Origin: Candidatus Gerdarchaeota archaeon
Lineage (GTDB): Archaea > Asgardarchaeota > Heimdallarchaeia > JABLTI01
Direction of reading: 5' to 3'
NCBI GenBank assembly: GCA_016840945.1
Contig: JAEORJ010000127.1
Location: 1 to 44,188 of the forward strand
DNA length: 44,188 bases
Part shown: piece by piece, positions 8,684 to 16,092 of the stretch
Numbering within the stretch: the first letter of the stretch is position 1
How the letters are laid out: each line of letters begins with the position of its first letter
Translations under genes and position numbers: made by a program
The notes under the pieces: generated by a model
Told to the model about the DNA's origin: nothing
The model's input: the letters and a program-made list of their open reading frames with translations, nothing else
Database searches by the model: none

Positions 8684-9574
8684 TTAATCATCTCCAGATT
8701 TCTTGTCACTTTTAACAACACTTGATTCATCAAGAGGGATATGAATATCAAGCGCGAATGTTCCCGTTTCAGAGTGAGAAATAACTTTTTCTAAACCACA
8801 CGAACCTGCAAATTTGTAATTTTTAGCTTTGATATATTTCAACAATTTATCCCAACATTCAGGTATGTCTTTGTTAGGATCTTTGCCAATACAACGAGAA
8901 ACAATATAGAAACTTTCAGGAATATCTTTGATTACTACATCCTCAGCTTCAAAATGATTATCAACCTTTAACCAGAATTCATAACCGTATTCTTTTTTTC
9001 CAGGAATAGGATTAGGATTATCAAAACCATAGATTGGATGTTGCTCTGAATCAGCTAACAATCCTTTAGGTTCAGCCCAAGTTCTAAGCTTCTTCCAAGC
9101 ATCATTTTCAGGGGATTCGCTTATAGCATGAAAACTAACAACTTTCATAGGTAACAATCGAATAAAATGTACATCAAGCTGCTTAGCATCACTTGTTTCA
9201 CCAGAATATATTTTTTGAATTAAATCAGCCCTTTTCTTCGACTCAATTTCCTTTTTCTTTAAAGATGACATAAAAGTAAAAATAATCGCATCCAACATCT
9301 CCTGGCCATCTTTAGTGATTTCATATTTTCCACGGCTGATATTATGAATCAAACCGACAGAAACTAATTTCTCAAGATGGTGTGATAATGCAGTTTTACT
9401 TAATTGTACTGTTTCCTTAAGTTCACTGAAATCCTTTTCGTTTTGTAGTAATGAGGATAATATGACCATTCGAATTTTATTTCCAATCGTTCCAACTATC
9501 TCTTCCAGCTCGTTTCCATATTGTTCAATGATATCAGCAATTTCTTGTTTTTCATTTTTATTCAAAATAATCAT
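8684..9574 (-). CDS. ArsR-like winged-helix regulator with GyrI-like effector-binding domain
   Basis: The N-terminal ~110 residues form a winged helix-turn-helix of the ArsR type: GNKIRMVILSSLLQNEKDFS, then ELKETVQLSKTALSHHLEKL as recognition region and a beta-wing with ISRGKYEIT. After a linker, residues ~135-285 match the GyrI-like/BmrR effector-binding fold (FIRLLPMKVVSFHAI, YGYEFWLKVD, GTFALDIHIPLDE), which binds small, often cationic ligands. The pairing suggests a ligand-responsive repressor or activator. The frame opens with GTG at 9577 then ATG at 9574; ATG is preferred. It heads the operon with the nucleotidyltransferase and uvrA. Three phased CTGAATA repeats lie just upstream and may be its own operator. 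Confidence 0.88.
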   Translation of the reverse strand: MIILNKNEKQEIADIIEQYGNELEEIVGTIGNKIRMVILSSLLQNEKDFSELKETVQLSKTALSHHLEKLVSVGLIHNISRGKYEITKDGQEMLDAIIFTFMSSLKKKEIESKKRADLIQKIYSGETSDAKQLDVHFIRLLPMKVVSFHAISESPENDAWKKLRTWAEPKGLLADSEQHPIYGFDNPNPIPGKKEYGYEFWLKVDNHFEAEDVVIKDIPESFYIVSRCIGKDPNKDIPECWDKLLKYIKAKNYKFAGSCGLEKVISHSETGTFALDIHIPLDESSVVKSDKKSGDD

Positions 9575-9590
9575 CACTTATTATTCTATA

Positions 9591-9660
9591 TTTACTGAAT
9601 AACAGCAGTAGCTTATTAAATGTTTTGCTGAATATTAGAACTAATTTTACTGAATAACTT
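9591..9660. promoter_or_regulatory. three phased CTGAATA direct repeats, putative operator
   Basis: The gap between the divergent ArsR/GyrI-like gene and the secreted-protein gene contains TTTACTGAATAAC (9591-9603), TTTTGCTGAATATT (9623-9636) and TTTTACTGAATAACTT (9645-9660). The shared core CTGAATA starts at 9595, 9628 and 9650, giving spacings of 33 and 22 bases, whole multiples of a helical turn. This puts the sites on one face of the DNA, as expected for cooperative binding by a dimeric regulator. The adjacent winged-helix gene is the natural candidate for the binding protein. The role is inferred from layout only. Confidence 0.5.
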
Positions 9661-9744
9661 TTGTTAGAAAATAGGCAATTAAGGCATATAATTAACCATG
9701 GTTCAACCTAACAGCTTTTATATTTACAAAACACCTTTCAATTT

Positions 9745-11076
9745 GTGAGAAATGTGATAAGAAAAACAACTAGTAAACAAAAATTCATTCCTTTTGTTAT
9801 TATTTTACTAATTACTATTCAATTATCTGTAAGTATATATTCAAATACACCAATAATTGCATCTGAATCAACTTTAGCAGTTATGAATACTTTTCCCGTT
9901 GATATGGATTTACTTTTTTGGGCAGATAATCCATCAGTTCAAGCTGACAGGCTTAACACGATTGGCAATTATTCTAATGGGTGGATAGTTTCACCATGGG
10001 GAGCTCATTTTGTAAGCAATCATATAGAAGGAGCAGATAAATGGTATTTGTATTGTGGAAGGCATTTGGATGTCTATGCACCTACTGAAGGTGATTTCAT
10101 TCATGATTTGTCTGTCGGTAATGGCACAGTTGACAATATTAATGGACATGATGTTGTTATTGATATAGGTATTACAATAGGCTTAGAATATGCATGTGGA
10201 GTTGGTTTTGGTCATATTAATTTGTTAAAATCAATATATGATCAAATTATAAATAGTAACGATTATCACTTTACTGAAGGTGAATTGATAGGTGTTACAC
10301 CTTATCCATGGGCCATGGATTTTTATTACTATGCAGGAAGTAATTTCCAAAGTATTTGCCCATATGCTGCTTTAAGTACTACACTTCAAAATCAAATTAA
10401 TCATTATTATGGCTTACAATATGAAAGAGCCATTATTAGCGGTCTTCACCCAGAATCTCATATGTGTAATCCCTTTGATATCAATATTAACGATTCAATT
10501 TGGGGTACATGGCAGTATTATTCTGGGCCTTATAATTCATATTTTGACTCAGATTCATGGTATGGTGAGTATCAAGCTGGTTTTATTACCTTACTTAGAA
10601 GAGATTTGACAACTACTGAAACCTTTTATCGTGACCCACGAGATCCAACAAACCAAAATTTAACTGAGAACATACTTGGTATTTTTGGTGATTGTAATGG
10701 CCAAGACATTCCGGAATATCAGAAAACAGGTGATTCCTTAGTAACAGTTTTAGAAGGAACACAAAAAGATGGCATACTAGGAATAATTACTTATTCATAT
10801 GCAGAATGGGGTTATAATACAACTATCTATACTAAAGTGCTATTGGAAGAAAACAATTTTGGATATTTTGATGATATGTTAACAATAGAATATTTTCCAA
10901 CTCTTGAAGAAGCACAATCTGGCTTTACAACAAATAATATAACTTATTCAAGATTTATTCCTTATTGGATAAATGAACCTACTACTACAACAAAACAATT
11001 CGGATTAAATTCTTGGTTTCTTTTATATGTTGTAATGATCCCAATTGTAGTTATTAGTTATAAGAAGAGAAAATAA
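9745..11076 (+). CDS. secreted, C-terminally membrane-anchored protein, possible M23-like metallopeptidase fold
   Basis: The protein has 443 residues with a GTG start at 9745. The N-terminus is basic (RKTTSKQK) followed by a hydrophobic signal segment IPFVIILLITIQLSVSIYS. The C-terminus has a Thr-rich stretch, a single membrane span (WFLLYVVMIPIVVISY) and the basic tail KKRK, as in archaeal surface proteins anchored with the bulk outside. The central region has YCGRHLDVYAPTEGDF, GHDVVIDIG and GFGHINLL, spaced like the H-x3-D and GH motifs of LytM/M23 peptidases, but the match is weak and the activity uncertain. It is divergent from the ArsR/GyrI-like gene and could share the phased operator. 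Aromatic and Asn-rich composition fits an extracellular protein. Confidence 0.7.
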   Translation: MRNVIRKTTSKQKFIPFVIILLITIQLSVSIYSNTPIIASESTLAVMNTFPVDMDLLFWADNPSVQADRLNTIGNYSNGWIVSPWGAHFVSNHIEGADKWYLYCGRHLDVYAPTEGDFIHDLSVGNGTVDNINGHDVVIDIGITIGLEYACGVGFGHINLLKSIYDQIINSNDYHFTEGELIGVTPYPWAMDFYYYAGSNFQSICPYAALSTTLQNQINHYYGLQYERAIISGLHPESHMCNPFDININDSIWGTWQYYSGPYNSYFDSDSWYGEYQAGFITLLRRDLTTTETFYRDPRDPTNQNLTENILGIFGDCNGQDIPEYQKTGDSLVTVLEGTQKDGILGIITYSYAEWGYNTTIYTKVLLEENNFGYFDDMLTIEYFPTLEEAQSGFTTNNITYSRFIPYWINEPTTTTKQFGLNSWFLLYVVMIPIVVISYKKRK

Positions 11077-11138
11077 TTCTACTCTTCTTTCTATTTTTTG
11101 ACCTAAAGAAATGAAAGAGAAATAAAAAGGGAATATGG

Positions 11139-11224
11139 TGCTGAGGACGAGATTCGAACTCGCGCTCCCTTGCGAGAACCGGTTTTCAAGACCGGCGCCG
11201 TGGTCCGAGCTTGGCTACCTCAGC
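11139..11224 (-). tRNA. tRNA-Ser(UGA)
   Basis: Read leftwards from 11224, the gene folds into a class II tRNA. The acceptor stem is GCTGAGG/CCTCAGC. The D-arm has GCC/GGC, the anticodon stem is CCGGT/ACCGG and the loop CTTGAAA gives anticodon TGA (reads UCA). A 15-base variable arm and the T-arm GCGAG-TTCGAAT-CTCGT follow. There is no intron. The mature form is 86 bases, and CCA is encoded at 11138-11136. The discriminator is A; archaeal tRNA-Ser normally has G at that position. A TATA-like TTATAAAA lies about 35 bases upstream. Confidence 0.95.
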
Positions 11225-11257
11225 AAAATACCGATTGGTCTATTTTTGATAAAGGCA

Positions 11258-11265
11258 TTTTATAA
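11258..11265 (-). promoter_or_regulatory. TATA box of the tRNA-Ser gene
   Basis: TTATAAAA on the leftward strand lies about 37 bases before the mature 5' end of tRNA-Ser, consistent with an archaeal TATA box and a short leader removed by RNase P. Confidence 0.5.
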
Positions 11266-11288
11266 GGTTTTTTACTTGTAGTTTTTTA

Positions 11289-12719
11289 TTAATCAATAAC
11301 ATTATTTTGATCTTCTGCTATCGAGTTTTTCTCCATTAATTTTAAACCAGCTATTTCATCATGCTTAATTTTCAACTCATCCTTTACCTTTTGGATTTTA
11401 TTACCATGAAGTGGATAAAGTATCATTGGCACGATAGCTAATACAATAAATGCTATAGCCAATATTGAAAAACCTAATTTTATTCCAAATTGTGCTTCTG
11501 CTGTTTGAACATTTAATTCCGAATCATAGCCGTAATGCTCTAAGATTACAGTGAAAAGGAAGATTATTAGAGAAGAGGATGGCTTAGTTATCAAAGCATT
11601 TATTCCAAAAAACATTCCTTCTCTTCTTCTACCAGTTTTTAACTCATCCTCATCTGCAACGTCGCCTACCAAGGGATTTACAATAACAGCATAAAAAGTA
11701 ATCATCCAGATACAAAGTGCATAGGATATCGTGACTAGCACTATGTTTTGGAAGAAAAATAATCCTGTGAATCCCAAGATCATCGCGCCAATAATAATAA
11801 ATGCTGATGTCCTTAATCCGAATTTCCTTTGAATTACCCCATACAGGAAATATAAGCCGATTTGTAAAACACCTATTGGTGCGCTAATATACAATACTGT
11901 CCAATCACCAACTTGTAAAATATATTTGAAATATAACGGCATTACTGCAACAAGATGTGATGAAACAGCTGTAAACATGAAATTAAAGATTACAAAAGTG
12001 ATGAATGATTTCGATTTGAAAGTTTCCTTTAATGCTGGCCATAGTGGTAAAGGGTCCGCGTTTACATTCCCTAGTGATAGTTCTTTCATTTTATATGATC
12101 CAACAAACATCAATATTGCTGAAACTCCTCCCATTGCTAAAAAAATCAATCTCATCGTCCTTAAAGCAAGAGCTGATGTGAGAATCATATTTGGCAATAT
12201 CGCAGCTATTCCCACTGGTAAGAAACTTACAACAGATACTATTATAGCAATTTTTGTTCGTTCTGATGTATTAGTTGTTTGACTAATTGAAATAGCACTT
12301 ACATTAAGACCAAAAATGGTTAAACCTGTATCGAAAATCAACAACCCTATTAACAAAAATACAAAAAAGCTTGCTTGCGAAAATGATGGAAATGCTAACC
12401 AAAACATCAGAAAACCAGCCAAATAAATAGGGGCTGAAAGCTTGATGAAATGCAATCGTTTCCCTTGTCCATCCATTTTCTTTTTATCAGAAATATAACC
12501 AAAGATTGGATCATTTATAGCGTTCCAGATTGCAAAAACTAACATAACTATTCCAAATAATTCTGGGTCCATATGTAAAATATCTACATAAAAAGTAAGC
12601 AGGGCAGCATTGACCATAACTCCTAGGGCATCTCCACCAGCTTTTGTGATACCCAAATAGGTCTGCTGTTTTGTTGAAACTTTTTGATCTGAAGTATTTT
12701 TTTTATTTTCAAATGTCAA
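11289..12719 (-). CDS. GPH-family (MFS) sugar:cation symporter
   Basis: A 476-residue polytopic protein with about 12 hydrophobic segments, matching the glycoside-pentoside-hexuronide family of the MFS. Family features are the N-terminal GITKAGGDALGVMVNAALLTFYVDIL and the AIWNAINDPIFGYISDKK loop (about 64-81), the classic GPH motif with Asp after helix 2. A second conserved stretch is NPLVGDVADEDELKTGRRREGMFF (about 346-369). The family imports glycosides or sugars with H+ or Na+. The start appears to be TTG at 12719, as no in-frame ATG lies nearby upstream. It starts 29 bases after the beta-glucosidase on the same strand, so the pair probably takes up and hydrolyses a glucoside. The soluble C-tail is Lys/Glu-rich. 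Confidence 0.9.
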   Translation of the reverse strand: MTFENKKNTSDQKVSTKQQTYLGITKAGGDALGVMVNAALLTFYVDILHMDPELFGIVMLVFAIWNAINDPIFGYISDKKKMDGQGKRLHFIKLSAPIYLAGFLMFWLAFPSFSQASFFVFLLIGLLIFDTGLTIFGLNVSAISISQTTNTSERTKIAIIVSVVSFLPVGIAAILPNMILTSALALRTMRLIFLAMGGVSAILMFVGSYKMKELSLGNVNADPLPLWPALKETFKSKSFITFVIFNFMFTAVSSHLVAVMPLYFKYILQVGDWTVLYISAPIGVLQIGLYFLYGVIQRKFGLRTSAFIIIGAMILGFTGLFFFQNIVLVTISYALCIWMITFYAVIVNPLVGDVADEDELKTGRRREGMFFGINALITKPSSSLIIFLFTVILEHYGYDSELNVQTAEAQFGIKLGFSILAIAFIVLAIVPMILYPLHGNKIQKVKDELKIKHDEIAGLKLMEKNSIAEDQNNVID

Positions 12720-12748
12720 TGCTTGCCCAACATTTCAAGTTCTGATAT

Positions 12749-14791
12749 CTATTTTTCTGATAGAATAATTTTCTGTGTTAGATACAAATCTCGAGATGAA
12801 TTTCCAATTGATATCGTGAAGTTTCCTGGTTCATATTTCCAATCATGGCTTTTTACGTCATAAAACATTAAATCTTTAATGGATAGAGAGAATTGTATTG
12901 TTCTTGATTCACCAGGTTTTAGAGCTATTTTTTCAAACCCTCTCAATTCCTTAGGTGGTCTATCAATTGAGCTCTCATCATCTGAAACATACAATTGTGC
13001 TATTTCATCACCAGCAATTTTCCCAGTATTTTTAATATCTACAGTGATAGTCATAGTATCTTTAGGTTTCATTGTAGTCCTATTGACTTTAAGATTGCTA
13101 AATTCAAATTGAGTATAGGATAAACCGAACCCAAATGGAAACAATGGTTTAATGTTCTTTTGGTCAAAATGTCGATAGCCAACATATATCCCTTCTTCAT
13201 AGTATACTTTATCAGTTCCAGGATAGGTTTTTTCTGATTTATGAGCAGGTGAATCTGCTAATTTTGCTGGGAAAGTTATAGGTAGTTTTCCAGAAGGATT
13301 AACTTCACCAAATAAGACATTGGCGATTGCATCTCCTCCCATCATGCCAGGGTGCCATGCAAGTACTATAGCAGGTATTTTACTTATCCAATCAGACATT
13401 TCTATTGGGCTACCACTTATTAATATAACAATAGTATTTGGATTTTGGGTTACAGTGTTTTTTATTAGTTCAATTTGTTTGGTTGGGAGAGAAAGGGATT
13501 TTCTGTCAAAATTCTCACAATCCTCGCCTTTTTTATGAGTTAAACCAACGAAAAGCAAACAAGCATCTGCTTCTTTAGCATTCTTTGTTATCTTAGCTTT
13601 TCTTTTTACCTTTTTCTTTAATCCTTTCAGAGGTGATATTTCAAATGGAGGGACAACAGCAGCACTCCCACCATAAAGCATTTTGCCCATTCGTTTATTA
13701 GTCATTGGTCCCAATATTGCTATTGAATTCAATTTTTCCAAATCTAAAGGCAAAATATCTTTTTTATTCTTTAATAGAACAATACCTTCTTCAGCTATTT
13801 TCTTGGCAATATATTGATGGCTTGCAGTGTTTCTTAAACCTGCAGCCAATTTTTTAGGTGAATCAAATAGTCCAACACGAAACATAGTTTTTAAGAGTCG
13901 TTTAATAACGTAATCAAGTTCTTCTATGGTGAATTTTCCTTCTGAATAAGCATTTTCAAGATACTTTATTTTATAGGCATAAGGTTTAGGCATTTCCAAT
14001 GACAAACCAGCTTTTATACAATTCTCAGGTTTAGTTAATGGTTTGGTAGCCCACCAATCAGAAACAACAAAACCAGTAAAGCCCCAGTTATCCATTAAAA
14101 TATCTTTTAACAATAATTTATTCTCGCAAGCATAAGTACCATTTATACGATTATAGCTACCCATTAATGACCAAGGATCAGTATTTTGAACAACATCTCG
14201 AAAAGCTCTTAGATAAATTTCATGTAATGTTCGCTCATCTACTTCAGAACTATTAATCATACGATTTGTCTCTTGATTATTAACAGCGTAATGTTTTATG
14301 CAAGCACCTATCCTCATAGTTTGAAGGCCATCGACTATAGGAATAGCCATTTCTTTTGTTAAATAAGGATCCTCACTGAAATATTCAAAAGTTCGTCCAT
14401 TTAGTGGTGTTCTATCGATATTTATTCCTGGAGCAAGCAGTATGTGTCTATTAGCACCTCTAACTTCTTTTGCAGCTGCAACTCCAAAAGCTTTAGCTAA
14501 TTGCTTATCCCATGTAGCACTTAAGCATTTACTACATGGGAATTTGGTTGAGAAACGTAGACCTGAATGTAAACCAACACCATTAGGGCCATCGGTCATT
14601 CCCAATCTCTTAATTTTCAATCGTCGTATTGGTTTTGTTGTCCATAAAGAACCATGTCTACCGGACAATAATCTAAATTTCTCTTGTAATGTTAATCTTG
14701 ATAACAAAAGAGATACGCGTTCGTCTAAATCTAATTCATCATTAAAATATGGGTATTTTTTAAGGAATCTCTTGCTTAATTTTTTTGCCAT
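12749..14791 (-). CDS. glycoside hydrolase family 3 beta-glucosidase/xylosidase
   Basis: A GH3 enzyme of about 680 residues without a signal peptide, so probably cytoplasmic. The TIM-barrel domain carries GMTDGPNGVG, APGINIDRTPLNGRTFEYFSEDP, CIKHYAVNNQETNR and the nucleophile motif GFVVSDWWA, with Asp in SDW. The alpha/beta sandwich follows (IAILGPMTNKRMGKMLYGG; LAWHPGMMGGDAIANVLFGEVNPSGKLPITFP). A C-terminal fibronectin type III-like domain (GDEIAQLYVSDDESSIDRPPKELRGFEKI) ends the protein. This order is the usual beta-glucosidase layout; the exact glycoside is unknown. I prefer ATG 14791 to the upstream TTG at 14800. GH3 is rare in archaea and suggests acquisition from bacteria. The symporter follows 29 bases downstream. 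Confidence 0.93.
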   Translation of the reverse strand: MAKKLSKRFLKKYPYFNDELDLDERVSLLLSRLTLQEKFRLLSGRHGSLWTTKPIRRLKIKRLGMTDGPNGVGLHSGLRFSTKFPCSKCLSATWDKQLAKAFGVAAAKEVRGANRHILLAPGINIDRTPLNGRTFEYFSEDPYLTKEMAIPIVDGLQTMRIGACIKHYAVNNQETNRMINSSEVDERTLHEIYLRAFRDVVQNTDPWSLMGSYNRINGTYACENKLLLKDILMDNWGFTGFVVSDWWATKPLTKPENCIKAGLSLEMPKPYAYKIKYLENAYSEGKFTIEELDYVIKRLLKTMFRVGLFDSPKKLAAGLRNTASHQYIAKKIAEEGIVLLKNKKDILPLDLEKLNSIAILGPMTNKRMGKMLYGGSAAVVPPFEISPLKGLKKKVKRKAKITKNAKEADACLLFVGLTHKKGEDCENFDRKSLSLPTKQIELIKNTVTQNPNTIVILISGSPIEMSDWISKIPAIVLAWHPGMMGGDAIANVLFGEVNPSGKLPITFPAKLADSPAHKSEKTYPGTDKVYYEEGIYVGYRHFDQKNIKPLFPFGFGLSYTQFEFSNLKVNRTTMKPKDTMTITVDIKNTGKIAGDEIAQLYVSDDESSIDRPPKELRGFEKIALKPGESRTIQFSLSIKDLMFYDVKSHDWKYEPGNFTISIGNSSRDLYLTQKIILSEK

Positions 14792-14903
14792 TTTAACCAA
14801 CTCTTTTACTGTTCTTAATTTCTTTTTAGGAAAAAGTTATAATATCAATGCGCTTTTTTGACTTATCTTTATTAGCTTAGAAATAATTTAAAGGTGTTTA
14901 TGT

Positions 14904-15755
14904 TTGAGAAATGTCAAAATTCAGGATTTAGTAATAGGACCCAAAGAATCTGTTAAGATAATGGGTGTTATAAATCTCAGTCCTGAATCATTTTACAAAG
15001 GATCAATTAAAACTGGTCCCGGTATTATTCTACAAACAGCTATTAGACAAGTTAAAGAAGGAGCAGATATTATCGATATTGGAGCTAAAAGCACAGCACC
15101 TTATCTCGAGACTGAAATATCTCCGAAAGAAGAAATCAAACGAGCTATAAAGGGATTAAAAATTCTTAGAAACGAAATACGGAAACCTATTTCTATTGAT
15201 ACTACAAGAGCTAGCGTAGTGAAGGAAGCGCTTGATAATGGGGCAGATATTATTAATGATGTCACAGGATTAATGACAGATAATGAAATAGCGAATGTTG
15301 CTGCAAAATATGATGTTCCAGTTATTATCGGAGCAACACAAATCAATAGATTCTCTGGGAACCCTACTGAAAGAGTGATTAAATCGTTAGCTGAATCAAT
15401 AAAAATCGCTGAAGAAGCAGGAATCTCTCGAGACAAAATTATAGTCGATCCTGATATTGGTTTTCATCGTATTGATGATTTCAAATGGTATAAAATAGAT
15501 GCTCATATCTTAATGCACTTGGAAGATCTAATAACAAATTTTGAACAGCCAATTTGTATAGGATTATCTAGGAAATCATTTATTGGAAAAATACTTGACA
15601 TAAAAGATGCTAAAGAACGCCTTTATGGGTCACTTGGAGCGACAAGTATTGCCATATTACATGGAGCAAATATAATCCGTACACACGATGTTCGCGAAAC
15701 AGTGGAAAGTATTCGCGTAATAGAACGGATAATAGAATTTGGTACAGAAGAATAA
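14904..15755 (+). CDS. folP: dihydropteroate synthase
   Basis: A 283-residue protein with the DHPS TIM-barrel signatures IMGVINLSPESFYKGS (about 19-34), GADIIDIGAKSTAP (about 53-66), PISIDTTRASVVKEAL, GADIINDVTGL (about 114-124), IIVDPDIGFHR and IGLSRKSFIGK. It condenses a pterin pyrophosphate with an aminobenzoate-type acceptor in folate or folate-like cofactor synthesis. In bacteria the second motif is usually GGxSTRP; here it is GAKSTAP, so acceptor specificity may differ. The start is TTG at 14904, supported by AAAGGTG seven bases upstream; the ATG just before it is out of frame. It is divergent from the GH3 gene. MptA at 24136 supplies an early step of the same general pathway. Confidence 0.92.
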   Translation: MRNVKIQDLVIGPKESVKIMGVINLSPESFYKGSIKTGPGIILQTAIRQVKEGADIIDIGAKSTAPYLETEISPKEEIKRAIKGLKILRNEIRKPISIDTTRASVVKEALDNGADIINDVTGLMTDNEIANVAAKYDVPVIIGATQINRFSGNPTERVIKSLAESIKIAEEAGISRDKIIVDPDIGFHRIDDFKWYKIDAHILMHLEDLITNFEQPICIGLSRKSFIGKILDIKDAKERLYGSLGATSIAILHGANIIRTHDVRETVESIRVIERIIEFGTEE

Positions 15756-15775
15756 AAGTCGAAAAACCCGGTAAC

Positions 15776-15947
15776 CAAAAAGGGGCGAATAGTCGACTGT
15801 TCTGAATGTCATCAAACTTCTTATGGGTAAAGAAGTTTGACTATTTTCTTATAGTCTTTTTCAATTGCACCCCCACACAATACCATTTTCTAGACCCTTA
15901 TTGTATTCATGTGGATACAATAGCTTTCTATTCGCCAACTTAAATAT
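15776..15947 (-). ncRNA. candidate structured non-coding RNA of about 165 bases
   Basis: A closing stem pairs 15784-15792 (GGCGAATAG) perfectly with 15928-15936 (CTATTCGCC) across 135 bases. Inside are an 11-bp hairpin (15812-15822/15830-15840, loop ATGGGTA), a short hairpin GACTAT/ATAGTC (15839-15844/15851-15856) and an 8-bp hairpin (15899-15906/15915-15922). The 11-bp hairpin loop contains GGGT, complementary to ACCC at 15894-15897, so a pseudoknot is possible. Leftward transcription is favoured. TTATATATA at 15977-15969 lies about 26 bases before a start near 15947. Reading leftwards, the closing stem is followed by CC and five T residues. I recognise no known RNA family. Confidence 0.55.
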
Positions 15948-15968
15948 GGTTAACTACTTAAAAAAACG

Positions 15969-15977
15969 TATATATAA
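15969..15977 (-). promoter_or_regulatory. TATA box for the structured RNA candidate
   Basis: TTATATATA on the leftward strand is placed 25-30 bases before the closing stem of the structured RNA candidate and lies in a convergent intergenic region, where no protein gene would use it. Confidence 0.45.
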
Positions 15978-16092
15978 CACCATTATGTTAATTAGTGAAA
16001 ATATTTACTAGAAAAAGATAGTTATTATTAACTGTTTGATGTTAAAAAGAATCATTTTGACAGTATATTAAAAATAGAAAAAAGAATTATGT

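Larger units (their letters stand above)
15756..16092. other. gene-free interval between convergent genes
   Basis: These 337 bases lie between the ends of folP (plus) and the HEAT-repeat gene (minus) and contain no credible reading frame. The left half holds the structured RNA candidate described separately. The right half (about 15948-16092) is AT-rich and holds the TATA-like element at 15969-15977; I see no other clear element there. Confidence 0.6.

Noticed and set aside
9669..9681. AATAGGCAATTA shared with the sequence around 2883-2894
   Set aside because: It is a short AT-rich match occurring in unrelated contexts; not enough to call a repeat family.
11926..12282. 118-codon plus-strand ORF
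   Set aside because: It is antisense to the GPH symporter and has no family resemblance.
14442..14861. 139-codon plus-strand ORF
   Set aside because: It is antisense to the N-terminal part of the GH3 gene; the GH3 motifs decide the frame.
15784..15936. Miniature transposable element with 9-bp terminal inverted repeats
   Set aside because: No target-site duplication is visible at the flanks, and the TATA box and T-run fit an RNA gene better; not fully excluded.
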